A DNA stretch of 5,070 nt, taken from assembly GCA_002779065.1 (NCBI GenBank), contig PEXL01000037.1, forward strand, positions 1 to 5,070, in the 5' to 3' direction. Each line of letters opens with the position of its first letter. The stretch's first letter is position 1. This document shows positions 1-4,523 of the stretch, piece after piece. The position numbers and the translations under genes are program-made. This DNA is from Candidatus Diapherotrites archaeon CG08_land_8_20_14_0_20_34_12 (lineage in GTDB: Archaea; Iainarchaeota; Iainarchaeia; Iainarchaeales; 0-14-0-20-34-12). A model generated the notes under the pieces. The model searched no databases, was not told the DNA's origin, and was given only the letters and a program-made list of their open reading frames with translations.

Positions 1-195
1 CAATGCTTTGCCATCCTCAAAAGGCAATGATGCCGTAACATCAACTCTTATAAAATCCTTCTTTTTTGGCCAGAAAATAAGGCGTCTTCCAAAAGCCTTT
101 TTAGCTGTTGAAGCTGTTGCTGGTACAGGCCTGTTTCTTCTAGCACAAATAGCTCCTGCTGTTGTCCTTCTTTCTGGTCTTGCTGCTAGCGGCAT
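1..195 (-). CDS. Alternative reading of the left edge: N-terminus of an unknown protein (3' end beyond window)
   Basis: On the minus strand an ATG at 195 opens a frame of 65 codons that runs off the left edge. A TATTTTAAA box (226-218) lies exactly 22 nt before this ATG, the same spacing as the box before cobO, which would suit a leaderless archaeal transcript. Against it, the first 30 or so residues are an unusual Arg/Ala/Thr/Pro mix, as expected when a hydrophobic gene is read antisense, and the frame is fully overlapped by the plus-strand ORF. Residues 31-65 look more protein-like, with a basic LIFWPKKKDF stretch and a DVTASLPFEDG stretch. No family is recognised. This entry is an alternative to the plus-strand one, not an addition. 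Confidence 0.22.
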   Translation of the reverse strand, partial: MPLAARPERRTTAGAICARRNRPVPATASTAKKAFGRRLIFWPKKKDFIRVDVTASLPFEDGKAL

Positions 196-277
196 AATTC
201 AATCTTACAAAATAATGTTTAAAATACGTTGGTTAAGGCAGAATTGGCCACAAGTAACAATAAATAAAAATAGATAA
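2..277 (+). CDS. Hypothetical membrane protein, C-terminal part (5' end beyond window)
   Basis: The frame is open to the left edge and stops at 275-277, giving 92 visible residues. A TTG at 8 could be a start, but no ribosome binding site can be judged there, so I treat the gene as 5'-truncated. The visible part has a polar, basic stretch, then a long hydrophobic Ala/Val/Leu/Ile segment (about residues 32-67 of the visible part; one long or two short membrane helices). It ends in a basic, Trp-containing tail that fits a cytoplasmic end under the positive-inside rule. First-position G enrichment and second-position T/C enrichment fit a real membrane protein. I do not recognise the family. It would converge on the pilin gene, with a shared hairpin just after its stop. 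A competing minus-strand frame (1-195) overlaps it, and only one of the two is likely real. Confidence 0.45.
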   Translation, partial: NALPSSKGNDAVTSTLIKSFFFGQKIRRLPKAFLAVEAVAGTGLFLLAQIAPAVVLLSGLAASGIIQSYKIMFKIRWLRQNWPQVTINKNR

Positions 278-302
278 AAAAGGATTGCCAAAAGGCAATC
301 CT
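261..302 (-). terminator. Hairpin plus T-rich tract ending the pilin transcript
   Basis: AGGATTGCC (281-289) and GGCAATCCT (294-302) form a perfect 9-bp inverted repeat around an AAAA loop. Read on the minus strand, the hairpin starts 28 nt after the pilin stop and is followed by TTTTT and further T-rich sequence (280-261). This resembles a rho-independent terminator, and T-tracts also end archaeal transcripts. On the plus strand the downstream side is AAAATTTTATAAAATT, a weaker tract, so any use by the left-edge ORF is less certain. Confidence 0.75.
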
Positions 303-329
303 AAAATTTTATAAAATTACTTTATGTAT

Positions 330-782
330 TTATACTTTACCGTTGCAGGTAATTATTGCTGTTCCTGTCAATCCGCCTGCTGTTGTGTATGCCACTGTTG
401 CTGTTGCACCTGAGATTGTTTTTGAAGCTGCTGGTCCGTCCAATTGCTGAACTGTAAAAGTAGCGTTTGCTGCTGGCGTTAATGGAGCACAAGCACTTAC
501 TGTTGCCCCTTCTGTAATATCTCCGCTAACTGTGGTAACACAATCTGCTACTAATGTAACTGCTGCACCTGTTGCATTCTGTAAAGTAAATGCTACCTTA
601 TCTGCCCCAATTCCAAATACTGATTCTTTCAATACCATATTAGTATTGCTTGAAGCACAGGTAACTCCTCCTGTAGCTGAGCTTGTTACATAAATCAAAA
701 TACCTATAATTACCGCAACAACAATTAGAGCCCATCCATATGTCATCAAGTACTCCAATGCTGATTGTCCTTTATTATTCAT
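330..782 (-). CDS. Archaeal type IV pilin-like protein with class III signal peptide
   Basis: A 150-residue secreted structural subunit, likely the building block of a type IV pilus-like filament. The N-terminus MNNKGQSALEYLMTYGWA is the archaeal class III signal peptide (Pfam Class_IIIsignal type). A prepilin peptidase of the EppA/PibD kind should cut between Gly5 and Gln6, leaving a mature protein of 145 residues. Residues 18-33 continue as the hydrophobic helix that forms the filament core. The rest is a Thr/Ala/Gly/Val-rich, beta-type domain with four cysteines (42, 81, 98, 146) that could make two disulfides, and two N-glycosylation sequons (NAT at 69-71 and 106-108). The ATG at 782 is supported by a strong RBS. 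The gene has its own promoter-like and terminator-like signals, so it appears monocistronic, as fits a protein made in large amounts. The assembly ATPase and platform genes lie about 1.9 kb upstream on the same strand. The class is secure; the filament's role (adhesion, host contact) is unknown. Confidence 0.92.
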   Translation of the reverse strand: MNNKGQSALEYLMTYGWALIVVAVIIGILIYVTSSATGGVTCASSNTNMVLKESVFGIGADKVAFTLQNATGAAVTLVADCVTTVSGDITEGATVSACAPLTPAANATFTVQQLDGPAASKTISGATATVAYTTAGGLTGTAIITCNGKV

Positions 783-788
783 TTAATT

Positions 789-795
789 TCACCCC
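789..795 (-). promoter_or_regulatory. Strong ribosome binding site of the pilin gene
   Basis: The minus strand reads GGGGTGA followed by six bases (AATTAA) and the ATG at 782. GGTGA matches the anti-Shine-Dalgarno end of archaeal 16S rRNA at good spacing. It is the strongest such site in the window and fixes the pilin start. Confidence 0.8.
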
Positions 796-822
796 ACTTG
801 GGCTGACTGTTAGTCAGCAAGT
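796..822. repeat. Inverted repeat abutting the pilin RBS (5' UTR hairpin or operator)
   Basis: GCTGACT (802-808) and AGTCAGC (812-818) are perfect 7-bp arms around a 3-nt centre. ACTT (796-799) and AAGT (819-822) add four more pairs if GG (800-801) is bulged. On the minus strand the structure ends at the base next to the GGGGTGA site. It could be an mRNA hairpin near the transcript's 5' end, affecting stability or RBS access, or a DNA operator for a dimeric regulator. The sequence does not decide between these. Confidence 0.6.
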
Positions 823-842
823 TTAATAGAATAAGGTTTCCC

Positions 843-852
843 AATTTAAAAA
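843..852 (-). promoter_or_regulatory. Putative TATA box of the pilin gene
   Basis: The minus strand reads TTTTTAAATT. About 25 nt downstream, the usual distance in archaea, transcription would begin near 820-825, almost exactly where the hairpin at 796-822 begins. This implies a leader of roughly 40 nt holding the hairpin and RBS. It rests on composition and spacing only. Confidence 0.45.
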
Positions 853-866
853 CATTGCTGTTTTGG

Positions 867-891
867 ATTCCTGATCCTAAAATCAGGGAAT
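867..891 (-). terminator. Hairpin downstream of coaD, possible transcript end
   Basis: On the minus strand, ATTCC-C-TGAT and ATCAGGAAT pair over 9 bp with one bulged C and a 6-nt loop. The structure begins 13 nt after the coaD stop codon. There is no immediate T-run; the nearest (TTTTT, 852-848) is about 15 nt further and overlaps the putative pilin TATA box. It may mark the end of the coaE-coaD transcript, stabilise its 3' end, or be incidental. Confidence 0.4.
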
Positions 892-904
892 TTGGCAAAA
901 AGCT

Positions 905-1387
905 TTATTTGGATTTAAATTTGCTTCTGAGGGCAGATTCCACTGATTTAGGCACAAATTCGCTTAAAGGGGCATTAAACTTAGCCAATTCCCTTACAAG
1001 GCTAGAGCTAAGGTAAGAATATTCCTCTGCTGTCATTACAAATATTGTTTCAATTTTTTTGTTCAGTTTCCTGTTGGTCATGGCTTGCTGGAATTCAAAC
1101 TGGAAATCAGACATTTCCCTTAATCCCCTCAAAACCAAAAAACAGCCTTTTTTATCCAGATAATCAACAAGCAGGCCGTCAAAAGATTCTATTTCAACAT
1201 TCTTCAAGTTAGCTGTTGATTCTTTTGCCAAATTAAGCCTTTCAGTTATTGAAAAAAGTTGCTTTTTTTCAGGATTGTTTGCGATAGCAACAATTACCTT
1301 ATCAAATATTTTTGATGCTCTTTCAATAACATCTAAATGGCCAAAGGTGATAGGATCAAAACTGCCGGGATAAATAACGCATTTCAT
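905..1387 (-). CDS. coaD: Phosphopantetheine adenylyltransferase, bacterial-type CoaD
   Basis: Transfers AMP from ATP to 4'-phosphopantetheine, giving dephospho-CoA; this is the fourth step of CoA synthesis, in the cytoplasm. At 160 residues it has the full length of bacterial CoaD. It carries the nucleotidyltransferase signature PGSFDPIT (7-14) with the T-x-G-H box (Thr14-His17), a lysine pair (41-42), the RGLR substrate and phosphate loop (87-90) followed by SDFQFEFQQAMTNRKL (93-108), and the C-terminal SSSLVREL nucleotide-binding motif (127-134). All the key residues I know for the Escherichia coli enzyme have counterparts one position earlier. The ATG at 1387 is preceded by GGAGTGG (1398-1392). 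Its neighbour coaE, 60 bp upstream on the same strand, does the next step. Most archaea instead use the divergent COG1019-type enzyme, so this gene may have been gained from bacteria. Function is secure from motifs. Confidence 0.95.
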   Translation of the reverse strand: MKCVIYPGSFDPITFGHLDVIERASKIFDKVIVAIANNPEKKQLFSITERLNLAKESTANLKNVEIESFDGLLVDYLDKKGCFLVLRGLREMSDFQFEFQQAMTNRKLNKKIETIFVMTAEEYSYLSSSLVRELAKFNAPLSEFVPKSVESALRSKFKSK

Positions 1388-1391
1388 AAAA

Positions 1392-1446
1392 CCACTCCAA
1401 AATTAACTTTTCTTAAATTATTCCAGTATTGTCTTTTTTCTTAAAT
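1392..1446 (-). promoter_or_regulatory. coaD leader: RBS and duplicated TATA-like element
   Basis: GGAGTGG (1398-1392) lies 4 nt before the coaD ATG and is a plausible ribosome binding site. The minus-strand motif ATTTAAGAAAA occurs twice, at 1446-1436 and 1418-1408, offset by 28 bp. The upstream copy would place a transcription start near 1418-1420, leaving a short leader that includes the RBS. The downstream copy would start transcription inside the RBS and is less useful. coaD could thus have its own promoter besides readthrough from coaE. Confidence 0.35.
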
Positions 1447-1447
1447 A

Positions 1448-2035
1448 TCAGTAATTTGCTAAAAAAGAAATCCTTTCCAAAATATTAATCAAAGAATCAA
1501 TTTTTCTATCTAATTGTTTTAATGAATGATTATTTTCGAGAACAATATCTGCTTTTTTTGATTTCATTGATGCACACATTTGAGAATTTATTCTTGCAAG
1601 TGTTTCTTTCCTGGAAAGCCCTCTTTTCTGCAAGCGCTTTATTTGACCACTTTTTTTGCAATCAACAAAAACAACCAAATCAAATAAATCCTGCATTTTT
1701 GCTTCGTACAAAAGCGGAACTTCAACAATAACTGCTTTTTTTGATGTTTTAATGGCAAATAGTTCAGCCAATTTTTTTCTGACAAGCGGCCAGATGATTT
1801 TTTCCAGCTTTTTCATTTTTCTTTTATCTGCAAAAACAACCTTTGCAATTTCCTTCTTATCTGAAAATCCAAATTCCTTCTTGAGGATTTTTCTGAAAAA
1901 ACCCTTTTTGTAAAAGTCAGTTACAATTGAATCGCAATCAATGGTTCTGAAATGCTTTGAGAGCCTTTTCAGCACATGGCTTTTTCCAGAAGCAATATTG
2001 CCGGTAATTGCCACCCTTAAAATTTTCTGCTCCAT
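1448..2035 (-). CDS. coaE: Dephospho-CoA kinase, bacterial-type CoaE
   Basis: Phosphorylates the ribose 3'-hydroxyl of dephospho-CoA with ATP, the last step of CoA synthesis. The 195 residues carry a Walker A loop GNIASGKS (12-19), the Asp33-Cys-Asp35 pair that includes the expected catalytic aspartate, the PLLYE motif of the CoA-binding region (107-111), RLQKR of the lid (134-138), Gln152, and ADIVLENN (162-169). These match bacterial CoaE in order and spacing. One oddity: the usual His-Pro after the 'kLe' helix is Trp82-Pro83. I chose the ATG at 2035 (MEQKILRVAITGN) because it starts just before the first beta strand, as in the family. The ATG at 2083 would add 16 residues, overlap cobO and use up the divergent promoter. 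A weak AGGT precedes 2035. coaD follows after 60 bp, so the two probably form an operon. Archaea typically use an unrelated GTP-dependent kinase here, which makes this version notable. Confidence 0.93.
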   Translation of the reverse strand: MEQKILRVAITGNIASGKSHVLKRLSKHFRTIDCDSIVTDFYKKGFFRKILKKEFGFSDKKEIAKVVFADKRKMKKLEKIIWPLVRKKLAELFAIKTSKKAVIVEVPLLYEAKMQDLFDLVVFVDCKKSGQIKRLQKRGLSRKETLARINSQMCASMKSKKADIVLENNHSLKQLDRKIDSLINILERISFLANY

Positions 2036-2072
2036 GATACCTATTTTAAACAGAGCAATATTTATTCTATCT
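2036..2072. promoter_or_regulatory. Compact divergent promoter region between coaE and cobO
   Basis: Only 37 bp separate the two starts. On the plus strand TATTTTAAA (2042-2050) stands 22 nt before the cobO ATG at 2073, placing the transcription start at or next to that codon (leaderless). On the minus strand an AATAAATATT stretch (about 2066-2057) lies some 25 nt before the coaE ATG at 2035, so coaE would also have almost no leader. The two promoters must overlap, and their use could be mutually exclusive. This is inferred from sequence and spacing only. Confidence 0.5.
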
Positions 2073-2591
2073 ATGCCTGGCATGATTCAGATTTATACTG
2101 GAAATGGCAAAGGAAAAACAACTGCTGCTTTAGGTTTAGCATTAAGGGCCCTTGGTGCAGGTAAAAATATCTGCGTGATTCAATTCCTTAAAACAGAAAA
2201 TACCTGTGAATTCAAATGCATAAAAAAGAATTTGCCAATGATAAAAATCAAATGCTTTGGCTCTGGAAAATTCATAAACAAAAATAATATTTCACAAAAG
2301 GAAAAAGGAATTGCAAGGAAAGCCTTTCTGGAAACAAAGAAGGCATTTGAATCCAATAAGTATGACCTTCTTGTTCTTGATGAACTAAATCTAGCGATTT
2401 ATTTCAGGCTTATTGAATTAAATGAAATTATTGGGCTTCTTGAAAACAAACCCAAAAAATTAGAGGTTGTTATTACCGGCAGATATGCCCCAAAAGAATT
2501 ATTAAAAAAAGCTGATTTAGTTACAGAAATGAAGGAAAAAAAACATTATTTCAAAAAAGGGATAAAGGCAAGAAAAGGAATTGAATACTAA
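2073..2591 (+). CDS. cobO: Corrinoid (cob(I)alamin) adenosyltransferase, CobA/CobO/BtuR family
   Basis: Attaches the 5'-deoxyadenosyl group of ATP to the cobalt of a reduced corrinoid, giving adenosylcobalamin or its precursors. With the ATG at 2073 it has 172 residues: P-loop GNGKGKTT (10-17), Walker B-like VLDE (101-104), TGRYAP (135-140), ADLVTEM (147-153), KKHYFKKGI (156-164) and the family's C-terminal KGIEY. These features separate it from the unrelated PduO and EutT adenosyltransferases. The region matching the FTW loop of Salmonella CobA, whose aromatic residues help remove the lower cobalt ligand, reads FIN here (67-69): Phe kept, Trp replaced by Asn. No Shine-Dalgarno is seen. The ATG at 2073 fits a leaderless start; an ATG at 2082 would give 169 residues and cannot be excluded. 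It is divergent from coaE and convergent with the pilus operon, so it is transcribed alone. Without synthesis genes nearby it probably acts on salvaged corrinoids. Confidence 0.92.
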   Translation: MPGMIQIYTGNGKGKTTAALGLALRALGAGKNICVIQFLKTENTCEFKCIKKNLPMIKIKCFGSGKFINKNNISQKEKGIARKAFLETKKAFESNKYDLLVLDELNLAIYFRLIELNEIIGLLENKPKKLEVVITGRYAPKELLKKADLVTEMKEKKHYFKKGIKARKGIEY

Positions 2592-2596
2592 TTCAG

Positions 2597-2634
2597 AAAA
2601 ACAAGGTCAAAAAATAACCAGAAATTCAAAAAAA
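2597..2634 (-). terminator. Triple oligo-T tract ending the pilus assembly operon
   Basis: Reading the minus strand after the stop at 2648 there are runs of seven (2634-2628), six (2614-2609) and five (2601-2597) T residues within 51 nt. Archaeal RNA polymerase commonly terminates at such runs without a hairpin. On the plus strand these are A-runs, so the signal serves the pilus operon and not cobO, for which I see no clear terminator. Confidence 0.6.
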
Positions 2635-2647
2635 GGTTCAAGAATAA

Positions 2648-3649
2648 TCAGACATACATGAAAAGGCTTTTCATTGCGGTAGCCAAAACTACTTTTACAA
2701 AGAAGAATAAAAATAATGAGATTGCCAAAATAATTGGGATATATTTAAGCCCTGCTTTTTCCTTGCCTGTCTGGATTACCCCTAAAGTAAAGGAAGCAAA
2801 TATCCCTGTCACAATAAGGGTAGCAACTGAAAATAAGCTTATGAAATCCTGCGAAATCATGTTTTTAGAGCCGCCAATAAGGCTTGTCATTTTTATTGCA
2901 GAAGAAGCTGCCTGCTGTGCAAAATCAGTTAAATTCACTGTTGTTGACTGGGTTGCAAGAATCCCAACTATTGTGCTTGAAATACCCAACAGAATCGGGG
3001 CCCCAGCAGCAGCTGTCAAAAAAATCATCATAACATAAATGCTCACACTTGCCTGGGTCTCCCTTTCCAGAACATTCTGCTCCCTTAATTCATCACCTAA
3101 TTTTAAGAGCAATTCGCTCATCTGCGCTCCGCTTCCAATCCCTTGTATCAATAATCCTAAATTTCTTTCAAGATTTTTTGATTTTATTGACTTAGACATG
3201 CTGCTTAAAACAACTGTGATTTTTTCCCCAATCAGTATCCTCTTTGAAGCATTTTTCAATTCAACTGCAAATGGCCCAAATTCATCCCTGGCAGACATTA
3301 AAAATGCCTTTTCTGTTGTCAGGCCGGATTTTATATTAGAAGCGATTAGATGCAAAGCGTCTGGCAATATTTTTTCAACATATGAAGCTCTTCTGTCAGC
3401 AACATTATTGATAAGAAGGTAGACAAGCAGGATAAATGCAAAGAAAAGAATTGGGATTAGGATCAATATTTCAAAATGAAGCACAGTTGCCAAAATATAT
3501 GAAAGTGCGATGCTGAGAATTAAAGAATAAATAAACAAAAATCCAACAAACTTTGTGGAATTTGTTTCAAAGCCAGCGTATATTAACTCTGAATCAAATG
3601 CTTCCTTTATCCTTGAAGGAACAAAGTTTGAGAATATTTCATAGAGCAT
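2648..3649 (-). CDS. Type IV pilus platform protein, T2SSF domain (TadC/FlaJ-like), second copy
   Basis: Inner-membrane platform protein of a type IV pilus-like machine; it links the motor ATPase to pilin insertion and extraction. It has 333 residues from the ATG at 3649. There are two membrane helices at about 33-57 and 58-82, a cytoplasmic T2SSF (GspF-type) domain at about 90-200 with the pattern LPDALHLIASNIKSGLT and GIGSGAQMSELL, then hydrophobic segments near 203-232, 270-293 and 302-325. A TTG at 3661 is also in frame, but the ATG is favoured: GGTG (3659-3656) sits 6 nt before it, and it follows the previous gene's stop by one base. It is third in the operon after the ATPase and the other T2SSF gene. 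Archaellum FlaJ has two such domains in one chain; here they are on separate proteins, as in TadB/TadC. Family is secure; the exact pilus type is not. Confidence 0.9.
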   Translation of the reverse strand: MLYEIFSNFVPSRIKEAFDSELIYAGFETNSTKFVGFLFIYSLILSIALSYILATVLHFEILILIPILFFAFILLVYLLINNVADRRASYVEKILPDALHLIASNIKSGLTTEKAFLMSARDEFGPFAVELKNASKRILIGEKITVVLSSMSKSIKSKNLERNLGLLIQGIGSGAQMSELLLKLGDELREQNVLERETQASVSIYVMMIFLTAAAGAPILLGISSTIVGILATQSTTVNLTDFAQQAASSAIKMTSLIGGSKNMISQDFISLFSVATLIVTGIFASFTLGVIQTGKEKAGLKYIPIILAISLFLFFFVKVVLATAMKSLFMYV

Positions 3650-3650
3650 A

Positions 3651-4523
3651 TTATGCACCAATTGCCGGCCTCTGCGATTTTACCATTCCAACATACATAA
3701 AATTCATTATTATTATCATGCCAAGCAGGGCCCAAAGCATGAATTCATTTATTTGTATTTTTGGAAAGCTGCTAAGTATAATCAAAAAAGTTAATCCTAA
3801 TGAAGGGATTACAACACCTATCATCATATACATCAAGGAAAGCAGTCTCAGCTGATTCCCATATTTGTTCATATCAATCATTTGGTCTTTTACTGCATTT
3901 GAGACTGATTCCTGCAGAACTGTGGCTACCTCTGCCCCTCCCTTAAAACCATTAACCATCTGCCATAAAATATTCCTAAATTTTTGGCTTGGGCTTTTTG
4001 TTGCAAAGTCCTGCAATACTTTATTCTGGTGTTCCCCTGCGTGTATTTGAGAAATCATTTTTTTGAATTCTAAACTTAATAAGCCAAAATCCCCTTCAGA
4101 AACAATCTCCATTGCCCTAAATAAGGTCACTCCGCTTTTGACTTGGATAAGCATTGTCCTAAGTGCAAATACCAGATTGTTATCGATATTTCTAACTTTC
4201 TTTTTGATCAACATAGTTGGATATATCATAATTTGAAGAGCAACCAAAATACAGAAAATAACAGCAAGCAAAATTCCTAAATAAAGATAATCAGCAACAA
4301 ATTTTTCTAAAAGCAAAATGAAAAGCCCAGAAAATACAAGAAAATAAACAAGCAGGGTAAATAAAAGTATTGAAAGATATTCTTCTGCTGAAAAATCCAA
4401 ATCAGCATGCTTTAATTGCAAATCCAAAAAAGGGAATAATTTTCCAAGCCTTTGCGCTATCCCAATAAATGGCCTTGAGAGATTCTTCGAAACAGTTTCT
4501 GGGAATAAAACAAATGGGATCAT
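3651..4523 (-). CDS. Type IV pilus platform protein, T2SSF domain (TadB/FlaJ-like), first copy
   Basis: A 290-residue integral membrane protein of the GspF/TadB/FlaJ group, expected to pair with the next gene's product as the platform on which the ATPase acts. Hydrophobic helices lie at about 50-72, 78-104, 227-252 and 260-281. The cytoplasmic T2SSF domain spans roughly 115-225, with the recognisable NNLVFALRTMLIQVKSGVTL opening and the FKGGAEVATVL motif (193-203), parallel to GIGSGAQMSELL in the second copy. The start ATG at 4523 overlaps the ATPase stop as ATGA and has GAGG (4534-4531) seven bases before it, pointing to translational coupling. Its end is one base from the next gene's ATG. 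Half of a FlaJ-sized protein, it is complete for a single-domain member, with no sign of a frameshift joining the two. Confidence 0.88.
   Translation of the reverse strand: MIPFVLFPETVSKNLSRPFIGIAQRLGKLFPFLDLQLKHADLDFSAEEYLSILLFTLLVYFLVFSGLFILLLEKFVADYLYLGILLAVIFCILVALQIMIYPTMLIKKKVRNIDNNLVFALRTMLIQVKSGVTLFRAMEIVSEGDFGLLSLEFKKMISQIHAGEHQNKVLQDFATKSPSQKFRNILWQMVNGFKGGAEVATVLQESVSNAVKDQMIDMNKYGNQLRLLSLMYMMIGVVIPSLGLTFLIILSSFPKIQINEFMLWALLGMIIIMNFMYVGMVKSQRPAIGA
3656..3659 (-). promoter_or_regulatory. RBS deciding the start of the second platform gene
   Basis: The minus strand reads GGTG, six bases, then ATG at 3649. The site lies inside the last codons of the upstream gene (stop at 3653-3651), as expected for coupled translation. 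It favours the ATG over the in-frame TTG at 3661, which would leave this site inside the coding sequence. Confidence 0.55.

Noticed and set aside
783..904. A small RNA gene, tRNA or short ORF in the pilin-coaD gap
   Set aside because: The two hairpins do not form a cloverleaf or a C/D-box pattern, and no frame of useful length with an RBS is present. Promoter, leader and terminator roles explain the structure better.
1522..1913. Two overlapping plus-strand ORFs (69 and 85 codons) opposite coaE
   Set aside because: They are antisense to a fully motif-supported CoaE, are rich in Phe/Ser as expected from reversed Lys codons, and match no family I know.
1941..2072. Longer cobO frame starting at 1941
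   Set aside because: The extra 44 residues lie antisense to the CoaE N-terminus, including its P-loop, while the family begins just before the IQIYTGNGKGKTT strand and loop.
2036..2083. Longer CoaE starting at the ATG at 2083
   Set aside because: It would add 16 residues not expected before the first beta strand, overlap the cobO start and erase the promoter region.
3650..3661. TTG at 3661 as start of the second platform gene
   Set aside because: It lies 12 bases upstream of an ATG that has a well-spaced GGTG, and that GGTG would then be coding sequence.
2658..4050. Four plus-strand ORFs (61 to 127 codons) opposite the T2SSF genes
   Set aside because: They lie antisense to two clear membrane proteins in an operon with overlapping starts and stops. 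Long antisense frames are common there, and none shows recognisable motifs.
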